This document shows, piece after piece, positions 39,438-48,201 of a stretch of DNA of 64,000 nt. Position 1 is the first letter of the stretch; each line of letters opens with the position of its first letter. Both the position numbers and the translations under genes were made by a program. Below the pieces are notes generated by a model. It was given only the letters and a program-made list of their open reading frames with translations. It was not told the DNA's origin and did no database searches. The stretch covers positions 1-64,000 of the forward strand of contig CAYUVW010000001.1 in the NCBI GenBank assembly GCA_964448405.1, written 5' to 3'. Source of the DNA: DAORHV01 sp964448405. Lineage in GTDB: Bacteria > Patescibacteriota > Gracilibacteria > Peribacterales > Peribacteraceae.

Positions 39438-41966
39438 ATGCGACGCCACGCCTTTCTGCTTACGGCGGTCTTCTTGTCGTCGCTCGTTCCGCCGCTTCCA
39501 TCCGGAGCTGCAAGCGAGCCGATCGAGCATTTTGCCAATCCCATCGACGCCATCAGCTTTGGGCTTCCTGGAGCCGATATCGACTTGGATGTGAGTTACA
39601 AGAACCACGCCGGACAGTGGAGTGAGTGGCAGACATTGGCGCTGGAAAACGAGCAGGATCCCACGCTGACCGAAACGAATATGATGATGTTTCCAACATC
39701 CGTTTCCGATATCCGCGTGCGCGGCGCCGACCATGGGTACGTTGCTCATCCCATTCGGGTCGCCAAGGGTCCGGCCAAAGTAGAGGTGGCATCCACGTCG
39801 CCGATGGGCATTCCGAAGATTCTTTCCCGTGGCCAGTGGGGTGCGGATGAATCGCTGTTGTTCGAAAGTCCGGATGCCGCATCACCCGAAACAAACGTTT
39901 CCGCCGGAGACAACAGCGCCGCCGCGACCACGTCATCGCAACGTATTCGAGATTGCCAGGACGCGCAGAAAAATTATCCCGAGCAATTCGAAACACAGAA
40001 CACCGTGAAACAAGACGCTTCCGGCAAGAAGTACCACTGGCCGTTGTCGTACAGCAAAGAAGTGCACCTGCTCGTTGTGCACCACACCGCGTTGTACATT
40101 AGCGATGACGACCGCGATCCCGCCGAGCGCATGCGTGCGTTATACCATTACCACGCCGAAAACAGGGGTTGGGGCGACGTTGGGTACAACTATGTCATCG
40201 ACGAAAAAGGTCAGATTTACGAAGGGCGCACCGGGGGGCGTTACGTTGTAGCGGGTCATGCGTACTGCAACAACGTCGGTACCATCGGCATCTCGCTCAT
40301 GGGCAATTTCGATTTGGAGCAACCCAGCCAGTCGCAGGTGCAAAGTCTGCAATGGCTGCTGAAGGAATTGTCGACCGTCTACAACATTAATCCGGCAACT
40401 GGCGTGGAGCATCATGGCAAAAAGTTCCTTACCCCGTTCGTCGGTCACCGCGATTTGGTTTCCACCGATTGTCCCGGCTACTACATGTACGGTGCCATGG
40501 GTCAGGTGACGGCCAACGTGCGCAGCGGCAACGTCGCCGCCACAGTCAAATTCCTGGGTGCACCAACCAAAGCCGCCGACAAGCCGAAGACCACACCGAG
40601 TGTGCCGGTTCCGGTTGCGCGCGGAATCACCAAGGCAGCCGAAGGATTGTCCGCAGTCGGACGCACCGGCTTGGCGCTGGCCCCCGGAGGTAAGCAGCGC
40701 TTCATGCTCACATACGTCGCGCCGCAGACCGGCATTCATGCCAACGGACGCATCGCGCAGGTCGCACTCTCCAGCAACGACATCCAGCTGTTCCAGGAAT
40801 CCGGCAAGGAACTCATTCCGGTAAAGACCAGTCTCGCGTCGCAGTACGACGTGCCAGGTGGTGAAGTGCTGCAGATCAATTTGTTGCTGCAGGCGCCGTG
40901 GGACGCAGGCTCGTACTGGTTCGAGATCGGCGGTATTAAGTACGACTTGCAAGCCACCGGCCGTCGTTCACGCGTGGAGTCGTATGCCAACCCGTTCGAG
41001 GGCCGCGCCGCCGTATCGTCTTCCTCTTCGTCGTCCATCGCGCCGGTGCGCCGAATCCGCCCGGTCGTCACGCAGCCAACGCCACCGCGCCCGGTATCAT
41101 CCAGCCGCTCGTCATCGGTTCCTGCATACGTGCCGCCTGCCAACGTTTCGGTCGCGCGCATCCGCCTGTCCGCTTCCGCCGCTCCAACCGCCTGGTTCGA
41201 GAACGGCGGCACGGCGAATGGCATGCGGGTCGCGGCCAGCGACAAGGTTCGCTTGAGTGTGAATGGGAACAATTGCCGAGCACAAGCCACCGGTATCGAC
41301 ACTTCTGCCGCCACACTCGCACTCGCCCCATCGGCATCGGTTGGCGTGACTTCGGTTGATTCGGTCGCCAACAAACTGCGCCGCTACCGCGGTAGCATTG
41401 AATGCCGTGTGATCGACGGCCAACTCGTGCTTATCAATAGCATTTCGCTGGAAGACTACTTGCGCGGCCTGGCCGAGGAGCCAGACACCGAGCCGTACCA
41501 GAAGCAGCGCGCATTCGCCGTAGCCGCGCGCAGCTACATGGCCTACTGGATGCAGCCGGACAAACGGAAGTTCCCAGGTATGCCGTACGACGGCACCGAT
41601 AGCCCGGCTACGTTCCAAGCCTATGGCGGCTATGATCTGGAGGTTGGTAACCCCATGTGGGTGAAGGCGGTCAATTCCACGAACGGTCAGGTGATGACGT
41701 ACGCCGGTCAAATTGTTCGTGCGCCGTACTTCAGCAGCGATGACGGCATTACTCGTACGCCGGAGCAGGCGGGTTGGAATAATTTTCCATTTTCACAGGA
41801 GCTCTTCCGCGCCAAAGATGACCCATGGTGCAAGGGATTCCCAATGGCTGGCCATGGCGTGGGCATGTCTGGCTGCGGCTCGGAAGGACAGGCCAACGAG
41901 GGCAAAACCGCCGAGCAAATCTTGCAGTACTACTATCCCGGTGTGGCGTTGCAGTCACTGCGCTAA
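39438..41966 (+). CDS. Secreted fusion of PGRP-type N-acetylmuramoyl-L-alanine amidase and SpoIID-type domain
   Basis: An 842-residue exported cell-wall hydrolase. A signal peptide (MRRHAFLLTAVFLSSLVPPL, cleavage near SGA-AS) precedes a beta-rich segment. The PGRP/amidase_2 domain (about 125-365) keeps its zinc ligands: VVHHTA (His215/216), a GHR at about 335 and STDCPG (Cys). A Ser/Pro-rich linker (about 530-570) leads to a SpoIID/LytB domain (about 575-840) with SLEDYLRGLAEEP, where the Glu after GLA matches the catalytic Glu of SpoIID, and AVAARSYMAYWM. The protein would both remove stem peptides and cut denuded glycan strands, a pairing otherwise made by separate proteins (SpoIIP/SpoIID in sporulation). 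Confidence 0.88.
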   Translation: MRRHAFLLTAVFLSSLVPPLPSGAASEPIEHFANPIDAISFGLPGADIDLDVSYKNHAGQWSEWQTLALENEQDPTLTETNMMMFPTSVSDIRVRGADHGYVAHPIRVAKGPAKVEVASTSPMGIPKILSRGQWGADESLLFESPDAASPETNVSAGDNSAAATTSSQRIRDCQDAQKNYPEQFETQNTVKQDASGKKYHWPLSYSKEVHLLVVHHTALYISDDDRDPAERMRALYHYHAENRGWGDVGYNYVIDEKGQIYEGRTGGRYVVAGHAYCNNVGTIGISLMGNFDLEQPSQSQVQSLQWLLKELSTVYNINPATGVEHHGKKFLTPFVGHRDLVSTDCPGYYMYGAMGQVTANVRSGNVAATVKFLGAPTKAADKPKTTPSVPVPVARGITKAAEGLSAVGRTGLALAPGGKQRFMLTYVAPQTGIHANGRIAQVALSSNDIQLFQESGKELIPVKTSLASQYDVPGGEVLQINLLLQAPWDAGSYWFEIGGIKYDLQATGRRSRVESYANPFEGRAAVSSSSSSSIAPVRRIRPVVTQPTPPRPVSSSRSSSVPAYVPPANVSVARIRLSASAAPTAWFENGGTANGMRVAASDKVRLSVNGNNCRAQATGIDTSAATLALAPSASVGVTSVDSVANKLRRYRGSIECRVIDGQLVLINSISLEDYLRGLAEEPDTEPYQKQRAFAVAARSYMAYWMQPDKRKFPGMPYDGTDSPATFQAYGGYDLEVGNPMWVKAVNSTNGQVMTYAGQIVRAPYFSSDDGITRTPEQAGWNNFPFSQELFRAKDDPWCKGFPMAGHGVGMSGCGSEGQANEGKTAEQILQYYYPGVALQSLR

Positions 41967-41996
41967 ACGACAACCCAGATATGCATTCTGTCATGC

Positions 41997-42031
41997 CGAA
42001 CTGACATTTTTGGTGAAAAAAGTGCAGTTCG
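41997..42031. terminator. Hairpin between convergent genes (A/T-run containing)
   Basis: CGAACTG and CAGTTCG enclose a CATTTTT/AAAAAAGTG inner pairing around GGTG. It separates the amidase gene from the convergent 106-residue gene and probably ends both transcripts. Confidence 0.55.
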
Positions 42032-42032
42032 A

Positions 42033-42353
42033 TTAACTATCGTAGCCCGTTTCGCCCGGACGAGGTCCCACCGCAGGTGGCAGAGCTGGCCCGTTCGAGC
42101 GGTTGGTATCGCTGTCATGGCCCCCGCCGCCTCTTCCAGAGTGCATCTGACGCATCCCCGCCACGTACGCCGGCTGCGCGTCATGCGTGAACAGGGCGTT
42201 GCTGCACAGCATGCGCGTGCGTGCGATCTGCTCGTCGGACATGTAGTGCAATCCCGTGCGCAGAATGGATTCCAGTGTCAGCCGCTGGTTTGCGTCGGCT
42301 CCGTTGGCCAGACGGTCGAGCGCATCGTCGATGTGTTCCGACATGAGCGGCAT
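42033..42353 (-). CDS. Hypothetical 106-residue protein
   Basis: A soluble protein with a helical N-terminal half (SEHIDDALDRLANGADANQRLTLESI) and a Gly/Pro-rich, likely disordered tail (GRGGGGHDSDTNRSNGP). The start may be the ATG at 42353 or the next one (MSEH, 42344). The leader is pyrimidine-rich (CTTCCCCCTCTCC) with no Shine-Dalgarno sequence. No family recognised. It is divergent from the phosphorylase-like gene at 42527. Confidence 0.5.
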   Translation of the reverse strand: MPLMSEHIDDALDRLANGADANQRLTLESILRTGLHYMSDEQIARTRMLCSNALFTHDAQPAYVAGMRQMHSGRGGGGHDSDTNRSNGPALPPAVGPRPGETGYDS

Positions 42354-42526
42354 ACGGAGAGGGGGAAGTATTCATGCATGATAGGCAGATTCGTCGGCAC
42401 CGCAAATTCTGCGAGTTGCCGGAACCCGCGTGGACCGCTGCTAGCCCCCATGTCGCCTGCTCTCCATTTGGCACCAGGCATTCTTTTGACACGCGTCCCC
42501 GATCGGCTACCATTCCCCTCCTCCCT

Positions 42527-44506
42527 ATGAACACTCCTGCATCCCTGGAACAGGCTCGCGAAGTACGTACGCAGTACACGGTGCGAGAATTACTGGATCG
42601 AGTGCAGCGCGGACGATTCGTTTTGGATTGTTCGCTGGAAGCTTTCTTAGAGGGATTGAAAGGCGATGCGCAGGCTGCGCATGGCGCGGGTGGCCTTGGT
42701 TTTTTGGAAGGCGAGACCTACGGTGCGTACGAAAAAGCAGGTGTGAACGCAGCCGGATGCATTCCCGGATACAGCACCCTGCGCAAAGGCGATGTCCAAG
42801 TTGACGTTCCTTGGGAAGGCAGCGGCGCGGTTCCGCTCACCGATGACGACGGCCAGGTTGTGCGGTGCGATGTGCCGTTGAACGGACATTCTCTACCGGC
42901 CGAATTTTGGATTGTGGAAGAAGGGACAACTCCGGTGCTGCTTATTCGGCAGCCGCAGATTTTCCATGTGCGCTACCCCGACGATGCCGCCGAAAAACTC
43001 AAGCAGTACATGTTCTTCGGTCGCGCTGTCGTGGAAATGTGCAAGCGGCTCCGCATCGACCCGTCGGTGATTCGTATCAACGAAGCGCAGCTCGTACCGG
43101 TCATCATGGCGGTGGATCATCACCGTGAGCAGACTCGCGGACAAATCGGCGCATTGCTCGATAGCACGAAATTCGCCTTCACAAACCATACACAGGAGCG
43201 TGCGGCGCTGCCATCGTGGGCCAATCGTCGGTGGGTGGAAGGTGTTGTGGGCCACGATACCGTTCCACGCAATGCTTGGTCGCAACTGCCGCAGTATCAT
43301 CCCATGGTGCAGGCAGACGAGCGGCAGGGTTATTTGGGGCCTCCTGCGCGCGAGGGTGAAGGAGGTGTGAAGTACTATGACTACATTGAGCCGTTGAACT
43401 ACGGTCTGCACAGAGCAAGTGCGGTCAACATGGTGTCCAAAGAACACGGAACGATCAGTCGTGAAGTCATCTTCCCGACGCAATCGCCGGATCAGCGTTT
43501 GGCTCCGGATATCCAGGCAAAATTGCTCACCATTACCAATGGTTCCGATCGTGAGCGATGGACGAGCCCTGCATTGCGCGCGATTCAGGCGAGCAAGACA
43601 TCGTTAGACGATGTGACCGGTGAAGAATTGCTGGAGGCACGCTTGCAGACAAAAGGAGAGCTGAATGCCTACCTTGAGAAAAACGGCCTGCCGGCACTGA
43701 ATGCCATCGGCGAAAAACCGCTCATCGCGCTCACGCGCAGACATGTGGAATACAAAGAAATCGGAGCACTCATCCCACTCATTCGCTGGATGTGCGGAGA
43801 CCCGACGCAAGAGTATGACGTTCCCGGCGGCCGAAGGGCCGGCCTCGGTGCGAACGTGCTCATCGGCGGTGTTGCAAGCGATACGGTTGGTCGATCATGG
43901 AAGGATCAATTCAATGAGCTGCAATCCGACCCCGCGCTCAGCGGGCGGTTCGTGTTTGCTCCACGCACCGGTATTGAATTCATGCGCTTGTGCACCGGTT
44001 CGGCCGACTTCTGGATTCATGGCCCACGCCCTACCCGCGAGGCTTGCGGCACGTCCTACGAGCGTGCGGTGTTCTCCGGCGGCTGGAATATTTGCACTGC
44101 CACGGGAGGCCCCATGGAACACATCCGCGATGACGAGAACGGATCGATTGTGAACCTGTTCCCCGATATGAGCCCCGAGATGGTGACCAGAATCTTCGAC
44201 GGCGAACACGGCGAAGATGTGCAGCGACGCCTTGTTGCTCGTTTCCAAGAGCGATGGCAACAGTACCTGCTCAACAAGCTCACCGAACTTACTGCGCGCC
44301 GCGCCGCTCCCGGCGGTGCCGCAGAAATGGCAAAAGAGGTCTACGGCACGTCCGACTCCATGGGTATCGATCGCATGGCCCATACGTACAAATTGCTGTT
44401 CCGTGCCATTATGGACAATGCATTGCAGGACCGCCTGAAAGACGGAACCCTGCAGCCCGCAGAGCCGTTCGAGAAGCATGCAGACGTTGCATCGCTGTTA
44501 GATTAA
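42527..44506 (+). CDS. GT35 glycogen-phosphorylase-like protein lacking the PLP lysine
   Basis: A 659-residue protein that aligns as a distant relative of GlgP: IRINEAQLVPVIMAVDHH for the HMNEGHAAF helix, FAFTNHT for FTTHTP, ANMVSKEHG-like NMVSKEHGTISRE for the NGVSRLHG loop, ITNGSDRERW for TNGVHxxxW, and an EACGTSYERA segment where GlgP has EASGTSGMKA. The PLP lysine position is therefore Arg513. Without the cofactor lysine, phosphorolysis by the known GT35 chemistry is unlikely. It may use a different mechanism, act as a glycosyltransferase of unknown kind, or be a binding/regulatory protein. TACCAT lies 13 bases before the ATG, in a pyrimidine-rich leader; an earlier in-frame start overlaps the neighbouring gene. 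Confidence 0.72.
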   Translation: MNTPASLEQAREVRTQYTVRELLDRVQRGRFVLDCSLEAFLEGLKGDAQAAHGAGGLGFLEGETYGAYEKAGVNAAGCIPGYSTLRKGDVQVDVPWEGSGAVPLTDDDGQVVRCDVPLNGHSLPAEFWIVEEGTTPVLLIRQPQIFHVRYPDDAAEKLKQYMFFGRAVVEMCKRLRIDPSVIRINEAQLVPVIMAVDHHREQTRGQIGALLDSTKFAFTNHTQERAALPSWANRRWVEGVVGHDTVPRNAWSQLPQYHPMVQADERQGYLGPPAREGEGGVKYYDYIEPLNYGLHRASAVNMVSKEHGTISREVIFPTQSPDQRLAPDIQAKLLTITNGSDRERWTSPALRAIQASKTSLDDVTGEELLEARLQTKGELNAYLEKNGLPALNAIGEKPLIALTRRHVEYKEIGALIPLIRWMCGDPTQEYDVPGGRRAGLGANVLIGGVASDTVGRSWKDQFNELQSDPALSGRFVFAPRTGIEFMRLCTGSADFWIHGPRPTREACGTSYERAVFSGGWNICTATGGPMEHIRDDENGSIVNLFPDMSPEMVTRIFDGEHGEDVQRRLVARFQERWQQYLLNKLTELTARRAAPGGAAEMAKEVYGTSDSMGIDRMAHTYKLLFRAIMDNALQDRLKDGTLQPAEPFEKHADVASLLD

Positions 44507-44509
44507 GCA

Positions 44510-44797
44510 CTATTTCTTGCAGTTCAGTGCTTTACGCCAACCCGCATTGAGCGCGTCTTTCTCCGTGCAGAACCACCGCTCGCCGGCGGCGGTATCGATG
44601 ACGGTCTGCTTATACGAAGCGCACGTTGGCAGGTGGTAAATCTTCTCGTCCTTCTTGGACGAAATATTTCCCTTAATGATGCACGCCGCCGCCGAACTCG
44701 AGCTGGAGGATGCTTTTTTCTTGGCTGCGGCAAAGGCGACGCCACCACTTCCAAACATCAGCGTGGCGATCAATGAAAGATTCAGCAGGGTGCGCAT
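44510..44797 (-). CDS. Secreted small protein with a 'sunset'-type Cys/His domain
   Basis: A 95-residue exported protein: signal peptide (MRTLLNLSLIATLMFGSGGVAFA), a short Lys/Ser-rich linker, then a compact domain CIIKGNISSKKDEKIYHLPTC with ERWFCTEKDALNAGWRKALNC. The pattern K-I-Y-H-x-P-x-C... ERWFCTEKEAxxAGWR matches the small domain often fused to thermonuclease-like or envelope proteins (sometimes called the sunset domain). A Cys/His metal site is likely. The ATG at 44797 is preferred because TACAGT lies 7 bases upstream. Confidence 0.78.
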   Translation of the reverse strand: MRTLLNLSLIATLMFGSGGVAFAAAKKKASSSSSSAAACIIKGNISSKKDEKIYHLPTCASYKQTVIDTAAGERWFCTEKDALNAGWRKALNCKK

Positions 44798-44815
44798 GGA
44801 CTCCACTGTACTCCG

Positions 44816-44853
44816 AAAAAACCGCGAGGGAGAAATGGGTCCCCCGCGGTTTT
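44816..44853 (-). terminator. Rho-independent terminator of metK
   Basis: AAAACCGCG and CGCGGTTTT arms, with an inner GGG/CCC pairing, are followed on the minus strand by six T. It lies 11 bases after the metK stop. Because both arms end in A/T runs it can also act on the plus strand. Confidence 0.85.
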
Positions 44854-44863
44854 GGACAAAACA

Positions 44864-46018
44864 CTACTTGGCTGCCTTCTTCAGATCCTCGAGGCGCGTG
44901 CACTTCTCCCACGCGACGTCGGTGTCTTCACGGCCCATGTGGCCGTAGGCGGCGATTTTCTGGTACTGCGGCTTCAGCAGGTCCAAGTCCTTAATGATGT
45001 GCGCCGGGCGCAAATCAAAGGTCTTCTGCACGGCCTCGGCCAGCTTGGCGTCCGAGACGGTGCCGGTGCCGAACGTGTCGACGCGGATGCTCACCGGAGC
45101 GGCCACGCCGATGGCGTAGGCCACCTGGACTTCACACTTCTTTGCCAAACCTGCCTTCACCACGTGCTTGGCGACCCAGCGTGCGGCATAGGCTGCCGAG
45201 CGGTCTACCTTGCTTGGGTCCTTGCCCGAGAAGGCACCTCCACCGTGGCGGCTGTATCCGCCGTAGGTGTCCACGATGATCTTGCGTCCGGTCACGCCGC
45301 AGTCGCCCGGAGGACCTCCGATAACGAAGCGTCCGGTCGGGTTGATGTGGTACACGGTCTTGGCGTCGAGCCACTTGCCGCAGACGGGCTCGATAATGAA
45401 TTTCTTCACGTCCTTGCAGATCTGTTCATGCGACACGTCCTCGGCGTGCTGCGTGGAAATAACCACTGCGTGTACACGCTTCGGGAGTCCGTCCTCGCCG
45501 TACTCGACCGTCACCTGGCTCTTGCCGTCCGGACGCAGGTACTTGAGTCCGCCGGCCTTGCGCACCTCCGAGAGCTTGCGCGTGAGCTTGTGGGCTAATG
45601 AAATCGGCAGCGGCATCAACTCCGGAGTCTCGTCGCAGGCGTAACCGAACATCAGACCCTGGTCGCCGGCGCCCTGCTCTTCTTTCTTCTTGCCTTCGGC
45701 CACACCCTGGTCGATGTCGGCGGACTGTTCGCCGACGCAGATCATGACGGCGCAGGCCTTGTGATCGAAGCCGTACACGGCGTCGTCGTAACCGATCTGA
45801 CGGATGGTCTCACGGGCGATGTCGGCCATCGGGATGTAGGTCTTGGTCTTGATTTCGCCGGCCACGACCACCAAACCGGTGGTCACAAGGCACTCGCAGG
45901 CGACGTGCGAAGCGGGGTCCTTGGACAACGCATAGTCCAGGATCGCGTCGCTGATCTGGTCACAGACTTTGTCGGGGTGACCCTCGGTCACCGATTCCGA
46001 CGTGAACAGGGAGGACAT
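44864..46018 (-). CDS. metK: S-adenosylmethionine synthetase
   Basis: A 384-residue enzyme forming S-adenosylmethionine from methionine and ATP. It begins MSSLFTSESVTEGHPDK and has the GAGDQGLMFGYA signature (about residue 115), the GGGAFSGKDPSKVDRSAAY P-loop-like motif (about 258) and VKAGLAKKCEVQVAYAIG. Length is normal. Expression is under a SAM-I riboswitch with a leader terminator (46024-46202). The ATG at 46018 is preceded by a pyrimidine-rich leader that also contains the terminator T-run. Confidence 0.97.
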   Translation of the reverse strand: MSSLFTSESVTEGHPDKVCDQISDAILDYALSKDPASHVACECLVTTGLVVVAGEIKTKTYIPMADIARETIRQIGYDDAVYGFDHKACAVMICVGEQSADIDQGVAEGKKKEEQGAGDQGLMFGYACDETPELMPLPISLAHKLTRKLSEVRKAGGLKYLRPDGKSQVTVEYGEDGLPKRVHAVVISTQHAEDVSHEQICKDVKKFIIEPVCGKWLDAKTVYHINPTGRFVIGGPPGDCGVTGRKIIVDTYGGYSRHGGGAFSGKDPSKVDRSAAYAARWVAKHVVKAGLAKKCEVQVAYAIGVAAPVSIRVDTFGTGTVSDAKLAEAVQKTFDLRPAHIIKDLDLLKPQYQKIAAYGHMGREDTDVAWEKCTRLEDLKKAAK

Positions 46019-46023
46019 GGGAT

Positions 46024-46068
46024 AAAAAGGGGGAAGAGAGACACACCGCGAAATGGTCACTCTCTTCC
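46024..46068 (-). terminator. Riboswitch-controlled leader terminator of metK
   Basis: On the minus strand GGAAGAGAG (46060-46068) pairs with CTCTCTTCC (46032-46040) and is followed by CCCTTTTT. The upstream CTCTC segment (within the ATCTCTCC stretch just before it) can instead pair with GAGAG of the first arm, giving an antiterminator. The terminator ends a few bases before the metK ATG. Confidence 0.8.
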
Positions 46069-46095
46069 GTGGAGAGATGAAGTGAACTGAGTGGT

Positions 46096-46202
46096 CACTA
46101 TCTGTCCCCGGAAGGGGGCTGGATTTCCCACCGTCCTCCGGGCTCGGAGAGGTTGGGGGACATCGTATCGGGCCAGTTCCCACGATGTCACTCGTGATAG
46201 CG
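46096..46202 (-). ncRNA. SAM-I (S-box) riboswitch aptamer
   Basis: The minus-strand RNA matches the SAM-I consensus block by block: TATCACGAG for the P1/kink-turn start, GTGGGAACTGGCCCGAT for the P2 region (ACTGGCCCGAT is identical to classical examples), CCCCAACC, GGTGGGAAATCCAGC for the P3/P4 junction, and a CCCC-TTCC-GGGG P4 hairpin. P1 (CGCTATC with GATAGTG, one G-T) closes the aptamer. SAM binding would stabilise P1, block the antiterminator and stop transcription before metK, a classical feedback loop. Confidence 0.92.
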
Positions 46203-46216
46203 GTGATGTACGGGTC

Positions 46217-46244
46217 AGACTAGCAGGAACTTTTTCGCGTGCAA
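46217..46244 (-). promoter_or_regulatory. metK promoter TTGCAC-16-TAGTCT
   Basis: On the minus strand TTGCAC (46239-46244) is spaced 16 bp from TAGTCT (46217-46222), which has a TGC extended -10. It starts transcription just upstream of the riboswitch and lies immediately after the stop of the preceding gene. Confidence 0.65.
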
Positions 46245-46246
46245 GT

Positions 46247-47275
46247 TCAGCCGTGTTTTCGAAACTCCGGCCGAGTCAGGACATCGTCGATGATGTCTCG
46301 AAATTCTTCGTGATCCAGACGTCCCGGCCAGTAGCCTCCGAGCATACGTACGGGCTGCAGCTCCAGTTCCGCGTAGCGCCTGCGTGCAAAGCGCCGGCCG
46401 AGATTCTCGTCGTCCAGCACATCGCGTTCCACACGTTCGGAAAGCTTGTACACACCGCCGGGCATCACCGAGTGGCGACCCGCCCCGTCGATGACGGTGC
46501 GCAGCCCCAGCATGCTCGGGTAGCCGTCCCATTTTATGGAACCGACCGGCGTGCCATCGTCGGCTTCCACGATTGTCAGACGTCCGTAGCCGTCGCCATG
46601 ATCGGCCAGCGCGCGCTGGTGGAACACCTCCGCGTTGTCACATTCACCTTTGTCGGTCGGATCCAGGTAGCGCCGTGGCGTCACCATGTCGCTCGCTACG
46701 ACCCTGGCCGAAGTCGCCTCCTCGATCGGTCCGCGGTCCAGGTAGTCCGGCAGTTCCTCGGGTGCAATAAACGAGAGCACCGGAGGCAGTGCGCGGTAGC
46801 ATGCGATGACGTCCCAAATTCGTCGCACTACACGCGTGTTTGCGGGCGAGTCGAAGTGCCGCAGGATTTTGCCGAACTGCTTACCGAATTCCAGTGCGGT
46901 CATCGGGTCGTTTCGCAACCGCTTGGCCGTCGTCAATGCCTCGATCAGACGTGCTTGTATGCCCATATCCGCGTGATCCGCAATGATCTCCAAGTGCCGC
47001 AGCGTCTGGCGCGCGGCGTCGCGCGCGGAGAAAATGACATCCCGCTTCGCGTCGATCAGGCGCAGCAAATGGGCGGGGTCGTGGTCCTCCAGTAGGGCCG
47101 GCAGATAGCGCAACAAGAGGTCGACGCCGTAGCGCGTGTCGTTCGGGTCCATCGCGATGTCCAGCATCAGGTCGCGTTCGGCCATGGTGTACAACTCCTC
47201 CGAATGCCACTCGGCGAATTCTTCGTCGCAGCCTTCCACGGCCACCAGGTGCCGGCGGTAGTGTTCTTGCTTCAT
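46247..47275 (-). CDS. Hypothetical protein coupled to the NAT-like gene
   Basis: A 342-residue soluble protein of unknown family. The N-terminal 200 residues are helical (MKQEHYRRHLVAVEGCDEEF...; ARDAARQTLRHLEIIADHADMG). The last third is beta-rich with GRLTIVEADDGTPVGSIKWDG and a GGVYKLSERVERDV segment. Its ATG overlaps the stop of the 280-residue Cys-His-Glu gene (ATGA, 47272-47275), so the two are probably made in fixed ratio. No signal peptide or membrane segment. Confidence 0.65.
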   Translation of the reverse strand: MKQEHYRRHLVAVEGCDEEFAEWHSEELYTMAERDLMLDIAMDPNDTRYGVDLLLRYLPALLEDHDPAHLLRLIDAKRDVIFSARDAARQTLRHLEIIADHADMGIQARLIEALTTAKRLRNDPMTALEFGKQFGKILRHFDSPANTRVVRRIWDVIACYRALPPVLSFIAPEELPDYLDRGPIEEATSARVVASDMVTPRRYLDPTDKGECDNAEVFHQRALADHGDGYGRLTIVEADDGTPVGSIKWDGYPSMLGLRTVIDGAGRHSVMPGGVYKLSERVERDVLDDENLGRRFARRRYAELELQPVRMLGGYWPGRLDHEEFRDIIDDVLTRPEFRKHG

Positions 47276-48114
47276 GATTGCGGTTCGTCGTAATCCGGGT
47301 GCAGTCTTTTGTAATATCCCCAACCTTCCTGGAACAGCTCCATGAGCATGCAGCGGTCGGCGCCAATGAGCCTGGCAACTCGGTTGAATTCGTCGGCGAA
47401 TCCCGCCTCGCGCTCGAATCGGGCGTATGTTTGGCCTTCGCCGATCCGTCCGGCTTCCATGGCTCCCGTTGCAGTTTTCAGAGCCACGTACGATTTCGAT
47501 CCATCTGCTCCAAGTGCGTGCAACACCAGTTCGTCCACCGGAGTGCGTGCCATTGTCTCATTGAACGGGTGATCTTCCTCATCGTCGGGCAACGCTATGG
47601 CCCGGCGCATATTCAATATTGCCTGACGTCCGAACCAATCATTGCGCTCACTGACCAGCATGGTGGAAAGCATCCGCCCGTCACCCACCCACTTGGAAAA
47701 CAGCAGTCGTCCTTTGCCCGGCATAATCGGAAACGTGCGTACAAGCGCATGCTGCCCCAGTCCCATTGGCAATTGATCCAGTGGCACGGGCTGAGTCGCA
47801 AGCTCGGTGATTTCATGCAGCAGCGTGCCGCGTTCCGAGTACGTTACCGGCATAACGTGGCCGTCGGTACTGACGCCGCTTTGGTTATACAGTCCTACGA
47901 TGACCTGCGAATCGCCGTCGCGCAGCATCTGTCGAAAGACGTGTGCTTGGTACAGGCAGTCGCCGCCAAGCGTTCGATAGACGGTTTCACCGTAGTAGCG
48001 AAACAGCCTGGCGATGTTCGTGAACGGTACCGATCGTTGCACCTCCAACAGCGCGTTGGATTCCGGGGTATCCAAGCGTTCCACTCCGCCGAATGAACGG
48101 GTGCGATGATCCAT
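47272..48114 (-). CDS. NAT/transglutaminase-like Cys-His-Glu protein (copy A)
   Basis: A 280-residue protein, paralogous to the 260-residue one at 49959-50741. Both share LGGDCLYQA or FGGDCLYQA, GHxxPxT, EITxLAxxP, RTFP, an LHALxAD, and a C-terminal LMExFQEGW. The putative triad Cys (GGDC), His (GH) and Glu (EIT) is spaced 33 and 15 residues, identical in both copies and close to the 38 and 15 of arylamine N-acetyltransferase/transglutaminase-fold enzymes. A role in acyl transfer or peptide cleavage/cross-linking is possible but unproven. A TTGACA-17-TTAAAT promoter lies upstream. Confidence 0.6.
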   Translation of the reverse strand: MDHRTRSFGGVERLDTPESNALLEVQRSVPFTNIARLFRYYGETVYRTLGGDCLYQAHVFRQMLRDGDSQVIVGLYNQSGVSTDGHVMPVTYSERGTLLHEITELATQPVPLDQLPMGLGQHALVRTFPIMPGKGRLLFSKWVGDGRMLSTMLVSERNDWFGRQAILNMRRAIALPDDEEDHPFNETMARTPVDELVLHALGADGSKSYVALKTATGAMEAGRIGEGQTYARFEREAGFADEFNRVARLIGADRCMLMELFQEGWGYYKRLHPDYDEPQS

Positions 48115-48125
48115 TTTTAATACGC

Positions 48126-48154
48126 ATTTAAAAACATTTAATTAAATATGTCAA
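48126..48154 (-). promoter_or_regulatory. Promoter TTGACA-17-TTAAAT of the copy-A transcription unit
   Basis: A consensus TTGACA -35 (48149-48154 on the minus strand) is spaced 17 bp from TTAAAT (48126-48131) in AT-rich DNA upstream of the 280-residue gene. Confidence 0.6.
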
Positions 48155-48201
48155 GAAACACCCGATTCGGGGGTGGCGCGGAAGATCGGCGATGGCTTTC
48201 G

